Of a DNA stretch of 64,000 bases, positions 23,354 through 34,369 are shown one piece after another; position 1 is the first letter of the stretch, and each line of letters starts with the position of its first letter. Below the pieces are notes generated by a model, which saw only the letters and a list, made by a program, of their open reading frames with translations, was not told where the DNA came from and made no database searches. The stretch is from the NCBI GenBank assembly GCA_964058845.1, contig CAXKVR010000449.1, forward strand, positions 51,791-115,790. Reading direction: 5' to 3'. Source of the stretch: Carex sylvatica. Taxonomy: Eukaryota > Streptophyta > Magnoliopsida > Poales > Cyperaceae. Position numbers and translations under genes: made by a program.

Positions 23354-26067
23354 TGTCACACCCCGCGGCCACGGGTCACGACAGTCCTCCGCCGTAAGCA
23401 TACAACTCCGCGTACGCTTACAAGGCGGTTCACATTTCAATCACCAATTCACAACACAATAATATGAAAACTAAGTTCATAAATATATGAATTAGAGTAC
23501 ACAGTTTGGTCAGACTTTAATACATCAAAAGTATCTCATCTGGATACTAACTATAAGGCCTACCCTAAAGCTATACAACAAGATATATATAATTATCTAT
23601 GGTCATTTAAGGGTATACTACTAAATGCCTACTAGTTGCGTGCCTCTCCGGAATCAGTCGCACCAGAACCTGTAAAATATCTCGAAGGGTGGGGGTGAGA
23701 ATAAATTCTCAGTGCAAATTTGCCACAGTTTAGATTATTGGATTTGCAATCAAAATCCATATTAAAAAATGAAACCCCAACAATAGCAGTTCAAACAGAT
23801 ACATAGTCATAAATAAAAGAATGCAAATGCTCGACAATAATCAAATCAAATGAATCACAGTTAACGGAATTTTCAAAATGAAGTTCAAAGAAACAAACAC
23901 ACATGTTTGGCTTAAGTCATTTATTAGGGCTTGTAGCAACTACAAATGTTCTTTCGAGCTGGACCCTTTATCTGACCCTAGTCTGTAGGGTTACTGACAC
24001 CTACAGACGTTCCACAAAGCTGGACCCTTTATCTGATACCCATCTGTAATCGCTTGGCTTAACCATTTTCTTAGGTCTGGTTCGAATCATATAAAGAAAA
24101 TTTACTTTGAAATCATTCCAATTGTCATAATAGTCAATTGACCGTCCAAACGCATTAACACGTAGGAGAATGTCACCGAGCCACAGACATTACACATGTC
24201 ACCCACGATCACAATCACAATCACAATCAATATCAATACAATCATTCACCCCTCCTCCCAACCAGTATTGGGAAACCATGAGGGTCGTTCACCTAAAGCG
24301 CTAGAAGGATCTGGGATCAAAGTCAGCTATCACAGCTCAACTTTGCAAATTCGTTGGATCCAAGTCAGCTATCACAGCTCAACTTCGTAAATCCACACAC
24401 ATACACATTCTCAATCATCCGTTTGTGGTGACTCTCAACCATAATCAGATCATAACAGATCGACACAACCAACAATCATACCAATATGCAAATCATTCAA
24501 GTCAATTCAATTCGAGTTTAATTTGATTTGGGCTATGCAAATAATTTACGCAATTCAATGATGCAAATAATCAGATATTCAACATGACAAACGAATAAAC
24601 AGTATAATTCCTGAAAATGAAATATCAAACAAGTCCAAGAATTCCACACCTGTGTATGACGAGCGTATTGTGCAATTACGGATCAGACGTCTCGAAATGT
24701 CCCTCAAATTCTTGCTCGACCGAGCATACACCTATATTACACGTATACTTGGCTTAATATTGGTTTAATGGTCGAGATACTTACTCGAGTTCATTTAATG
24801 TCTTACACATTCCTTAACCAATTCCTATGCTTTAGTATTGATTCTTTTGAATCTTTCTTTCCTACTCAAAATTCCTAAAACTCCACACATTTACATCTAG
24901 GTCCTTTAAACCATATACAATTTTCATTTGGTAACAGTTCATGCACCGGTTCTCTATTTTTGGTTCCCGTAACAATTCAGTTTACCGATTGATTAACCCT
25001 AATTTGATCGAAATCTCAAATTAACCGTTACACGTTCTAGCATTTCAGGATCAAGAGGTAACCCTACCGATTACAAGTCTAATTGGTTAGATTAAACTAA
25101 TCAATTAACGATTATGCTCACTTTTGGTTTTGGCATAAAACCCTAAAAGTCGAAATTCAAAATTGAGGTGGAATCGAGAAAAGATTCGACAAATAACAAT
25201 CAAAGAAGCTCAAGGGGCTAGCCTATAAGCAATTCAAACACAAATCTAAGGTTTAAAATAAAAACCCAAGCAATCGAGAAAATTCGAGGTTTTGAGAGAG
25301 AATAGGAGAGAAAGGAATACCGAATGGGAGGGCTAGACGAGATCTACGACTAATTTCTCACTTCTACCTTCGATTTCCCGGTCCTTGGGGCGATTTGGAG
25401 GAAGAGAGAGCGCTCTCTCTCTTTTCTTCTCTCTTTGGGCGGAGCTCACAGAAAAACGGGGAAGGGGGTGGAGGGGAAAGAGAGAAAAAAAAATCTAAGT
25501 TTTGGTTAAAAGACATCCTGAGTGCGGACGCACTCCAATTCAGTGCGGGTCGGTCACCCGCACTCAGTACTTGATAAAATTTCGGCAGTTCGAAACAACA
25601 CAGAAAAATACTCCAGTGCGGACGCACTCAATACTTAGTCAAATTTTCATGAAAATGACACTGAACAAGAAAAAGTCCGAGCCTAATGCGTCCGCATTAA
25701 ATTTCAGTGCGGGTCAAGACACCCGCACTCAGAATTTGTCAGATTTCAAAAAATTTCAGTCAATACAGAAATTGAGTCAGTGCGGATCATTCATCCGCAC
25801 TCCGCACTAGTGTGGACGCACTAGAAGAATTTCATAAAACCTTTTAAAGAAAAACAGGATCTAGTGCGGATCGGTCATCCAAAACTTCGTATTTCCGACG
25901 CGGTTTTGATTCTTAGCTAACTCGGGACGTATTTTAAAGTCAACATTAGACTTACTTATCAAGGGAAATATTATTTTAAAATTTAAATTTTTAGTTCGTC
26001 AGCACGATTTTCGATTCTTGCTTTTAAAACATTTAAAAATTAATTGTAAAAATTTTGTAACGTAACA
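23354..26067. mobile_element. Solo LTR, probably of a Gypsy-type retrotransposon
   Basis: 2714 bp bounded by TGTCACACCCCG and CGTAACA (TG...CA). The 5-bp flanks AAAAT (23349-23353) and ATAAT (26068-26072) differ by one base. The neighbouring undamaged copy of the same 177-bp unit shows the empty site, which supports the borders. No gag-pol frame is present. Its length and TGTCACACCCC start suggest a long-LTR Gypsy lineage such as Tekay/Del; that is inference. Within it, 25515-25880 carries many GTGCGGACGCACT words. Confidence 0.78.
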
Positions 26068-26106
26068 ATAATATTTAAATATTATATTTATCTACAAGAT
26101 AACACA

Positions 26107-26200
26107 TGTGAACTCTAGTGTAGTGGTAAGAATTTTGGCACCAACAGAACCCAACTGGGTTCGAATCCCGCCTTCAGCAGAAAAAAAGGGTGCGCGGTGA
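26107..26200 (+). mobile_element. tRNA-derived SINE-like sequence, copy 2
   Basis: Same sequence as the copy at 23211 but with an intact B box: TAGTGTAGTGG at 26117-26127 and GGTTCGAATCC at 26158-26168. It lies in the second unit of the 177-bp duplication. A GC-rich stretch with GGTGCGGTCCAC words follows to about 26280. Confidence 0.58.
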
Positions 26201-26299
26201 ACTGGTGCGGTCCACAGGCACCGTGCGTGGTTCAGAGGTGCGGTCCACGGGTGCGGCGCACGGTCTACGAGCGCTGGTATCATATGCGGTGTGACCAGT

Positions 26300-27232
26300 G
26301 CATGCTTAAGTGTTGAACGCATAATTTGAAAAATTCATCTATGTGCGATCTGAAAATTCAACGGCTGAGCATCCTTAAAAAAAACAGTAAATCAGAACCC
26401 TCTAGACATTAAGTTTCTTAATAAGGAGGAGAGATAATAAGCTTTTATCAATCTATCTTAAAATAATATATATCTTTTTATCAAGACTCTTATTATTAGA
26501 TATAAAAATTATCTTCTTATCGTTCCAATTTATTCTACAAGCACAATCTATATATTTTTATTTTTTTATTATATTGTTTATTATTTTATGTTTCAGCAAG
26601 CTCTCATACTTAATAGTGAACAACACATTCATCATTATTAAACATGACTGCTATTTTCATTAGTATCTTTAAGATTGTTTTTTTATAAACTATAATTTTT
26701 TTTCCAATCCAAACTCTCAAACAAAAAAAAAATATTCTGAAAATAATATCATTCTGAGTCTCCTAATCTCATCCCACATTTGTATTTCAACGTCTCCAAC
26801 TTTCAAACTATATTGTTTCAAATTTTGGAAATATAACAATTTGGATAATTTGATTTGCAAAAGCAAACTACAAAAATCAAGTTTGGAAAACGTGAATAGC
26901 AATAATTTTGATTACAAAATTATAAATAAATTAAGGCTTACTATTTGGTTTTGAAAACTTCCCACTATTATATTTTTTATTTTGAATATATTAGAATTTT
27001 GCCATATTGTTTATGAAAATGTGAAAATTTCTATAATCTTTATTATGAAAATTTGAAATCTGGACTAGGAAACTGTAAAAAAAGTTGGAGATAAAATTTT
27101 GAAATTGTCTGAATAATGCATATGGATTTAAAAAATTGCAAAGGGTGATATTTGAGCAGCTATCTCTTAAACATTGTCAATCCATCTTAATTTCAATTCG
27201 CGGGCCCCATTCAATTTGTGTGTATATTTATC
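26300..27232. other. Intergenic, no gene seen
   Basis: AT-rich. No coding family, repeat border or RNA gene recognised. Confidence 0.5.
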
Positions 27233-27837
27233 GGGGGAATTTCACGTATACCCCTCAAAAACTTCAAAATTACTTATTTTCCCCTTCAAAATTTGAAATT
27301 ACATCCTCTAAACTTCAAAAACTCACAAATTTATCCATTTTATTGTCTTTTATAATAAAGCACATTCTAAATTTACAAAATATCCATTTTTATCCTTTCA
27401 TTAAAAGCATAAAACGCTCATCTGACTAAAATTTAATTCTGAAGGGTTCTTCTACCGTCTGAATTACTTTAAGATCCGTGCACGCTATATCATCACGAAT
27501 CTTGAAGCGAACACGCACATATAATTATGCAACATGCATAGATCTTAATGCAATGCGCACGGATCAAAATTGCCTTAAGATTCGTGCACGCTAAATCAGC
27601 ATGAATCTTGAAGTGAACACACACTGATATTGAAGCGACGCGCACATATCTTAATGGGATGCACACGGATCGGACGATAGAGGAACATTCAGATTCAAAT
27701 TAAGTCTAACGAGACGTTTTATACTTTTAATAAAGGATAAGATTGGTATTTTTTTAAGTTTAGATGAGTTTTAATATAAAAGACAATAAAATGGGTAAAT
27801 TTGTAAATTTTTGATGGGTATATGTGAAATTCCCCTC
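27233..27837. mobile_element. Mutator-type MITE with long inverted arms
   Basis: Left end GGGGGAATTTCACGTATACC; right end inverted GAGGGGAATTTCACATATAC. Arms of about 190 bp flank a central region with GATTCGTGCACGCTA words and their inverses. Flanks ATATTTATC (27224-27232) and AAATTTATC (27838-27846) match 8 of 9. Same architecture as 12770-13443 but different sequence. Confidence 0.72.
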
Positions 27838-27958
27838 AAATTTATCTTAAACATGCAAAACTTTCAAATTAAAAAAAAATCGATTGTGATCGGAGAGGAG
27901 AATCTTGGTCGCTAAAAGAAGGCATATTGAAAAAAAAAATATAAACTATCAGATTTGA

Positions 27959-28273
27959 GGTGAATTTTTTATTGGTAGTAATTAATAGAAGAGAATTGAG
28001 AGAAATAGAAAGAGTACAGCTATTTTTTAATTGGTAGTAAAATTGGTATGAATAGTATCAATTCAAACTTTGATTTGTTTTAATTAAGTTGCAAAAAAAA
28101 AAGTTTAGATCGGTATGAACAGTACTAATTTAAACTTTGGTCTGCTTAATTAAGTTGCAAAAAAAAAAAAATAGATCAGTATGAATAGTACCGATTTTAC
28201 TACCCATTAAAAAAGGTTGTACTCTTTTTGTTTTTCTCTCTTCTTTTCTATTAATTACTACCAGTAAAAAATT
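27959..28273. repeat. Terminal MITE-like module, left tip of the palindrome
   Basis: Starts TTTTTATTGGTAGTAATTAA and ends with its inverse near 28271. The middle repeats TTAATTAAGTTGCAAAAAAA followed by GATCGGTATGAACAGTA twice. Its own right flank does not repeat the left flank, so it is not an independent insertion. Confidence 0.7.
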
Positions 28274-28370
28274 TCTGCCTTAGGCACTAGTACCGCTTTC
28301 TTGAGTTTTGACACCGGATGATGTTGCTTCAGCGGTTTCAGGTTAAATTTTAATATTAACCTGTCTCAAA

Positions 28371-29685
28371 TAGTGGTTTGCTAACACCCGCCAGGGACAG
28401 CCCGTGCCCGGTCCGCCTGTGCCCGCTGCCCGAGTATACACGGGTACACGGGTACGGGTATTAAACGGGCCGGGCACAGTTTTTGAGGCAAAACCCCGCA
28501 TGTACCCGGACTGAAATGTACCCGTGCCCTTCATGCCCGTGCCCGTACACATGTACCCGTGCCCGTGCCCATGATACCCTTTTTTTTTTTTTAAATTCAA
28601 AACTTAAACCAAATTTCCCCCCAAATTCATTTTTTTTTCTTCAAATTTCTTGTGACTGCACATGTGTATATATATGTATATCCAAGTAAATCTTCATTTA
28701 TGATTACAAATAAATATTTTCCTTCAAATCTTAAGCTAAATTTCAAGCTTTATATTTATTTCATACATAAAAGTTATTATAATTAGTGTATAATTATATG
28801 AAGTTTAACATCATTTTTCTTGATGCAAACATGGAGTTAAAATAGAAAATATAATTTAGTGTCTAATTAATTTATTAATAAAAGTTGTCATTTTAGTTTA
28901 AACTTGACTAATCTGAGTTTCTGATGAAAAAAATGACTTATAAGCATATATGCTCATATGCTTATGTAAGTGGAGTAGTCAACCTCTATATTATATATAC
29001 ATATACATATACGGTTCAGATCGACTTTTAAAGTAATTGATTTAAGTAACATTGTTTTAAAATAATTAGTAATTTTGATTTATAAAATATATTATCAATT
29101 TAAAATGAACGTTTAGAAAATATATTATCAATTTAAAATGTAAACTAAAAATTTTGAGATATAAATAAATTATAAAACTATATAATTAGAATGAGAATTT
29201 GAAACTAAAATAAAATGACTCGTTTAAAGAAATAAATAAATACATTTGTACATAGCCGAATAAACATACAAATTTTTGCAAGAATAATTTTTATATATAA
29301 GTTACAAATTTTATTTATTTAGAAATTATAATGATGTGACTTGATAATTTTATGTGTATATATATACACTATTTAATATTAAACTATTCATATTTTAAAA
29401 GTTGAATTATAAACACGTAATAATATTCGTACAACACTGTAAAAAAACAAAAACAAAAATAAAAAAAATAAAAAAATAAAAAACAGAAAAAAAAATCCGG
29501 ACCGCCCTGTCCCCCGCGGGTATAACGGGCACGAGTATAAGACTTTTTGAAAGAAAAAAAAACCGCGATGCCAGGCCCGTGGTACCCGTATACCCATATA
29601 CCCGCCGTGCTCGTGCCCGTGCCTACCCGTACCCATCCCCGGGTATGCCCGGCCCATCCGTGCCCTGTCCGTGATCCAAACACTA
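28371..29685. mobile_element. Non-autonomous hAT element with CCCGTGCCCG subterminal words
   Basis: Termini TAGTGGTTTGCTAACACCC and, inverted, TAGTGTTTGGATCACGG. Perfect 8-bp duplication GTCTCAAA at 28363-28370 and 29686-29693. The opposite arm of the GEX1 palindrome (near 33661-33680, inverted) has GTCTCAAA once, the empty site. Both ends are packed with CCCGTGCCCG/CGGGTACCCGTG words. The interior is AT-rich and non-coding. Confidence 0.93.
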
Positions 29686-29727
29686 GTCTCAAAACAATAA
29701 TACTATTAAAAAATGATATAAGAATAA

Positions 29728-30140
29728 GAGTAGAACTAGGGTGTTCTTAAGCTCACCAAAGTGTTTGGTGAGCTTAACTCCAAAATCCATCAAATCGATT
29801 TCAAATGACGAATCCGAGCCATTGGAACCCGCCTACCTTACGAGTGATGTGTTTACATGTGAAAATTTTAAACATTCGAATTAATTTAGTATAAAGTCAA
29901 TTGGTCAAAATTACAAGGTTAATAAATTAATTTTAGTGCATTCATTTTTTGAACGTTTTTTGACCGCTTGACTTTATACTAAACTAATTCGAATGTTTAA
30001 AATTTTCACATGTAGACACATCACTCGTAAGGTATGCGGATTTCAACGGTTCGGATTCGTCATTTAAAATCAATTTGATAGATTTCGGAGTTAAGTTCAC
30101 CAAACACTTTAGTGAGCTTAAGAACACCCTAGTTCTACTC
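29728..30140. mobile_element. Mutator-type palindromic MITE, GAGTAGAACTAG family
   Basis: 413 bp; ends GAGTAGAACTAGGGTGTTC and its exact inverse. Perfect 9-bp duplication TAAGAATAA at 29719-29727 and 30141-30149. Inserted in the left arm of the GEX1 palindrome only. Confidence 0.95.
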
Positions 30141-30221
30141 TAAGAATAAAAACAAAATTAGCTAAGTAGCAAATCACTGTTAGCAGCAAGCCAGCAGCTA
30201 CATCCAATAAAAAACTAAATT

Positions 30222-30401
30222 ATGATGAAATATTCCAATCTCCAGACTCCTAATCCCAAGCAGCTAATAAGTGAAATTAAGATGATGAAATATTCCAATC
30301 TCCAGACTCCTAATCCCAAGCAGCTAATAAGTGAAATTAAGATGATGAAATATTTCAATCTCCAGACTCCTAATCCCAAGCAGCTAATAAGTGAAATTAA
30401 G
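30222..30401. repeat. 60-bp tandem repeat, three copies
   Basis: ATGATGAAATATTCCAATCT starts at 30222, 30282 and (with one change) 30342. The opposite arm at 33541-33600 has a single copy, so the triplication arose after the inverted duplication. It lies just 3' of the GEX1 stop in the left copy. Confidence 0.95.
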
Positions 30402-30437
30402 CGAGGTCGGACTTGTAAAATTAAAAATTAAACATTC

Positions 30438-31107
30438 TCAGCTTTCAGAATTAATGTATGTATGTTTATGTTTGGCTAATTGAGACGGAAGAGACCTTAG
30501 ATTATATGAACTAGTAACCGAGGTCGGAGTTTTAAAATTTTCTTTGACTTCCTCGAAAAAGACATAGTTCGGATCGAGTTTGCTGTCTACTTTCTCTGGC
30601 AACTCCTCGGAGCGCCAAGAACAACCAAGAAGGGTATCATCATTCTCTTCTTGAGAAATCACACAAAAAATAACTCAATTAATTGTTCTAACAAATCAAG
30701 AATTATGATAGAACAGACAAGTTAAAAACCATCAAAAAGGCTCATAAAAGGTTAAAGGAATTTGTACCTGAAGATTCTTTAATAACTCCAGCTTTGTCAA
30801 CCAAGGTCTGGACCAATTGATTGTTCATTTGGAGCATTTGGTTATTTAATATTTCATAATCCCTAAAACAAATCGTTAAAAGATAACTTGAATGCTGTAT
30901 CATGATTTTTCTTAAAAGACCTGTACCAATTCAATGTGTAAAATGAATGGGAACACACTTACTTAAATGTAAACACAGTATATAAGATTTGAATGATGAC
31001 AGCTAACAAAAATATTGATCTCACCCAACTAATATCTACAACTATCCATCTTTTTTTGTCATCTCCATATATAATTCCTAACTCAACTACAACAGCAATA
31101 CAGAGCT
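30438..31107 (-). pseudogene. GEX1: GEX1 (gamete expressed 1 / Brambleberry) 3' exons, left-arm copy
   Basis: Three exons join in frame: 31107-30963, 30862-30768 and 30649-30438. They encode a membrane stretch with WVRSIFLLAVIIQILYTVFT, then YEILNNQMLQMNNQLVQTLV, then the acidic tail with EENDDTLLGCSWRSEELPE and PNYVFFEEVKENFKTP, ending in a TGA. This matches the C-terminal part of GEX1, the plant nuclear-envelope protein needed for nuclear fusion in gametes and embryos. All frames are open and the donor and acceptor sites are usable (the last acceptor is CTCAAG after a small deletion). The upstream exons are absent because the palindrome loop begins at 31205. About 150 C-terminal codons only; a fragment, unless joined to a new 5' exon. 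Confidence 0.78.
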
Positions 31108-31204
31108 CTACAAGAAAAAGGATCAAATCAGTTACATTATACATGGTTCTTCAAAGCAAGACTATAATTATAGATTTCCACCCATATGACACTCAAAGTT
31201 CAGT

Positions 31205-32200
31205 GATGTCTCGTTATTTGATCTATATTTCGACTAAATTTTGTATCAAAACCTGTGTCTTATACCACCAAATCGTGTCTATTTCATTGAATATCTATAG
31301 AATGTGGTACTGCTGTGCTTTTCCTCTTATTTTGCCAAAAACAGACAAAATCAGGAAAGATTGTGGAATCTGAAGATCTTCACGCGGGCCGCGTCACATC
31401 CAAAGTGGGATGCATTAACCTGAACCGACCACTGACGCGACCACTCATCATCCACACGAGAGACACAGGATCGCGGGCCGCACCACACCCTACGTGGGCT
31501 GCGTCAGTCTTTTTCGGAATCAGAACAGAATTGAAAACAGAGGCCAATTGAAGGAAGGTCGGCCAGAAATGCTATAATATGAGATATCTTGCTACAGAGA
31601 ATTCATTCTGGATATTCTGGAGCAAAGAAGAGGATTCTAGGGCTTGGACTTGGCGGCTAAGCTTGAAGACGAAGTTGAGAAGTGAAAGACACAAATTTTC
31701 GACAGATCTTCTTTGTTCTTCGGGTTTTGTCATGAACAATTCTTTTATCACTTGTTTTATTTACTTTAGAACTATGTCTGAGTAGATCTTTTAGTTTCTA
31801 GGGTTGTGATGTAATCAAATATTTTATTTTACATGTTAGTTATTGGATTTTTGTGTTGAAATTTGTATTTGTTTGATTGTGTTTGATTTTAATTGCTTAG
31901 ATTAAATTATTTGATTTATATTGATTTATCACTAAATGCATGGCCACTTCTAGAAAGTACCTGGCTTTTATAATCTCTCAACCAAACTAAGTACATGAGT
32001 TAGAATTAGTTATCCGAAAGGTGAAACCAAGTAGTAGTCGAAAGGTAAACATTTTCTCTTATCGACGGATAAGAGGCTACCTCTAGTATACTAAACAAGT
32101 AACTAGGTAATTCAGACTAACATACGACAGTTGAGTTTTAGAACCTGACGATGACACATATTGCAATTCCAGCAATCATAAAAGTAATTGAAGGTTAATT
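31205..32200. other. Palindrome loop with LTR-like sequence
   Basis: No homology to the arms. It includes GC-rich CGCGGGCCGCGTCACATCC and CGCGGGCCGCACCACACCC phrases (31385-31510). Near 31680-31810 it has CTATGTCTGAGTAGATC and CTAGGGTTGTGATGTAA, a style seen in plant LTRs. No frames of a known family and no clear borders or target duplication; a retrotransposon fragment is the best guess. Confidence 0.4.
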
Positions 32201-32323
32201 TTGTATTAGTGTATGGATTAATAGTTGTCAAGCACAGCATTATATTCCACGGAAGTTTCTCTTCCATGTCACACGTAGTGAACTATGATGATTTTAAAAA
32301 ACTAAGCTATTTCTCGCATGCAG

Positions 32324-33430
32324 GAGAAATTTGGACAGAACCAGGAACTTATTTTCTCGAATTTAGATAAGTTGTTTAAAGTGTTGCATGCCATCTTGAT
32401 GGAATCTCGGTCTTACAAATCAATATTGTACTATTGCTGCATCATTTTTATTCTCTCCAAGCTAACAGATGTAAAGCAAACGTATGCAATTCGAGGCCAG
32501 ATCTTCTTTGGTAAACTTTTGGTATATGATACAAGTGGCCAGAATTTAGTTTATGGTGCACTTTTTTATTAAAAATATTTGAGCCGATAAATAATATTCT
32601 AAGGTTTTCGGGTCATGTTACTACCATGAGTGGTACATACCAGAGAATTTGTTTGGTTCTTGTTGATCCTAGTTGAAGTGAATTATTATCATGGTCAATT
32701 TTAAAAACTGTAAATTGGTATTATGTATTTGCTGAACTTTGGGTGTCATATGAGTGGAAATCTATAATTATAGTCTTGCTTTGAAGAACCATGTATTATG
32801 TAACTGATTTGATCCTTTTTCTTGTAAAGCTCTGTATTGCTGTTGTAGTTGAGTTAGAAATTATATACGGAGAGGACAAAAAAAGATGGATAGTGTTAGA
32901 TATTAGTTGGGTGAGATCAATATTTTTGTTAGCTGTCATCATTCAAATCTTATATATACTGCGTTTATATTCAAGTAAGTGTGTTTTTATTCATTTTACA
33001 CATTGAATTGGTACAGGTGTTTTAAGAAAAATCATGATACAGCATTCAAGTTATCTTTTAACGATTTATTTTAGGAATTATGAAATATTAAACAACTAAA
33101 TGCTCAAGATAAACAATCAATTGATCCAGACCTTGGTTGACAAAGTTGGAGTCATTAAAGAATCTTCAGGTACAAATTTCTTTAACCTTTTATGAGTCTT
33201 TTGATGGTTTCTAACTTGTCTGTTCTATCATAATTCTTGATTTGTTAGAACAATTAATTGAGTCATTTTTTGTGTGATTTCTCATTTGTAGAAGAGAATG
33301 ATGATACCCTTCTTGGTTGTTCTTGACGCTCCGAGGAGTTGCCAGAGGAAGTAGACAGCAAACTCGATCCGAACTATGTCTTTTCCGAGAAAGTCAAAGA
33401 AAATTTTAAAACTCCGACCTTGTTTAATTA
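32324..33430 (+). pseudogene. GEX1: GEX1 3' exons, right-arm copy with one extra upstream exon, broken
   Basis: An exon at 32324-32510 (after acceptor GCATGCAG) encodes LFKVLHAILMESRSYKSILY and DVKQTYAIRGQIFF, matching the GEX1 membrane region just before the arm. The next exon (32828-32974) lacks its acceptor: TGTAG in the left copy is TGTAA here. It also has a 2-bp TA insertion that shifts the frame. The following exon (33075-33169) has CAA changed to TAA. The last exon (from 33292) has TGG changed to TGA at 33324-33326 and another early stop. It shares the left copy's 3' flank. Clearly non-functional as protein. Confidence 0.8.
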
Positions 33431-33757
33431 CTAGTTCATATAATCTTAGGTCTCTCCCGTCTCGATTAGCCAAACATAAACGTACGTACATTAATTCTGA
33501 AACTGAGAATGTTTAATTTTTAATTTTACAATTCCGACCTCACTTAATTTCACTTATTAGCTGCTCGGGATTAGGAGTCTGGAGATTGAAATATTTCATC
33601 ATAATTTAGTTTTTTATTGGATGTAGGTGCTTATTTCATTTTTTAATAATATTATTATTTTGAGACAGGTTAATATTAAAATTTAACTTGAAACTGCTGA
33701 AGCAACATTATCCGGTGTCAAAACTCAAGAAAGCAGTACTGGTGCGCGCTTAGGACG

Positions 33758-34074
33758 AAAATTTTCTCTTGGTAGTAATTAATAGAAAAGAAGAGAGAGA
33801 AACAGAAAGAGTACAATTTTTTTATGGGTATTAAGATCAGTACTGTTTATACCGATCTAACCTTTTTTTTTTTTGCAACTTAATTAAACAGACTAAAGTT
33901 TGAATCTATACTGTTCATACCAATCTAAACTTTTTTTTTTTTGCAACTTAATTAAAACATATCAAAGTTTGAATCGGTACTGTTCATACCGATCTTACTA
34001 TCAATTAAAAAATAGTTATACTCTTTCTGCTTCTCTCTCTTCTTTTCTATTAATTACTATCAATAAAAAATTTC
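33758..34074. repeat. Terminal MITE-like module, right tip of the palindrome
   Basis: Inverted counterpart of 27959-28273, with the same GCAACTTAATTAAA and TACTGTTCATACCGATCT phrases. It ends in AAAAAATTTC directly before the 9-bp flank CAGATTTGA. Confidence 0.7.
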
Positions 34075-34369
34075 CAGATTTGAGCGACGGGCAGTACAGA
34101 TTTTCTGTGGTGGAATTTTTTAGAGCAGGAGAGGATAAAGATGTATTTTCAAGAGAAGCCGAGAAAGTAAGGAGTTGGCGAAATGCAGGGACGGAATTTA
34201 AATTAAGTTGAGATTGAAGGTCAATAAATTACTATTTAGTAATTTTATTTTATGAGGGAGCTAATATTTTTTTTGTAAAAAAACAAAATATTTCTTTTAA
34301 TTCGAACCGATGACCTATAGACTATAGTGTTACATAATTCACAACTATTTATTCATTTGAGGACTAGTA

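Larger units (their letters stand above)
27959..34074. mobile_element. 6.1-kb palindromic gene-capturing element carrying GEX1 3' exons
   Basis: Perfect 9-bp flanks CAGATTTGA lie at 27950-27958 and 34075-34083. Termini read GGTGAATTTTTTATTGG and, inverted, GAAATTTTTTATTGATAG. Left arm 27959-31204 and right arm 32731-34074 are inverted copies of one another around a ~1.5-kb loop. The left arm is longer because it contains a hAT element and a Mutator MITE. Each tip is itself a palindromic MITE-like module of about 310 bp (27959-28273 and 33758-34074). The arms carry 3' exons of a GEX1 gene. The shared duplication shows the whole unit inserted together. A Pack-MULE-like origin is inferred; no transposase is encoded. 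Confidence 0.75.

Noticed and set aside
28343..28689. Pro/Gly-rich frames on both strands
   Set aside because: They translate CCCGTGCCCG subterminal words of the hAT element, not a protein.
29384..29750. Further overlapping frames with Phe-rich ends
   Set aside because: Same cause at the right end of that hAT element plus an A-rich run.
30222..30401. CRISPR-like array
   Set aside because: Units are contiguous 60-bp tandem repeats without spacers, in plant DNA.
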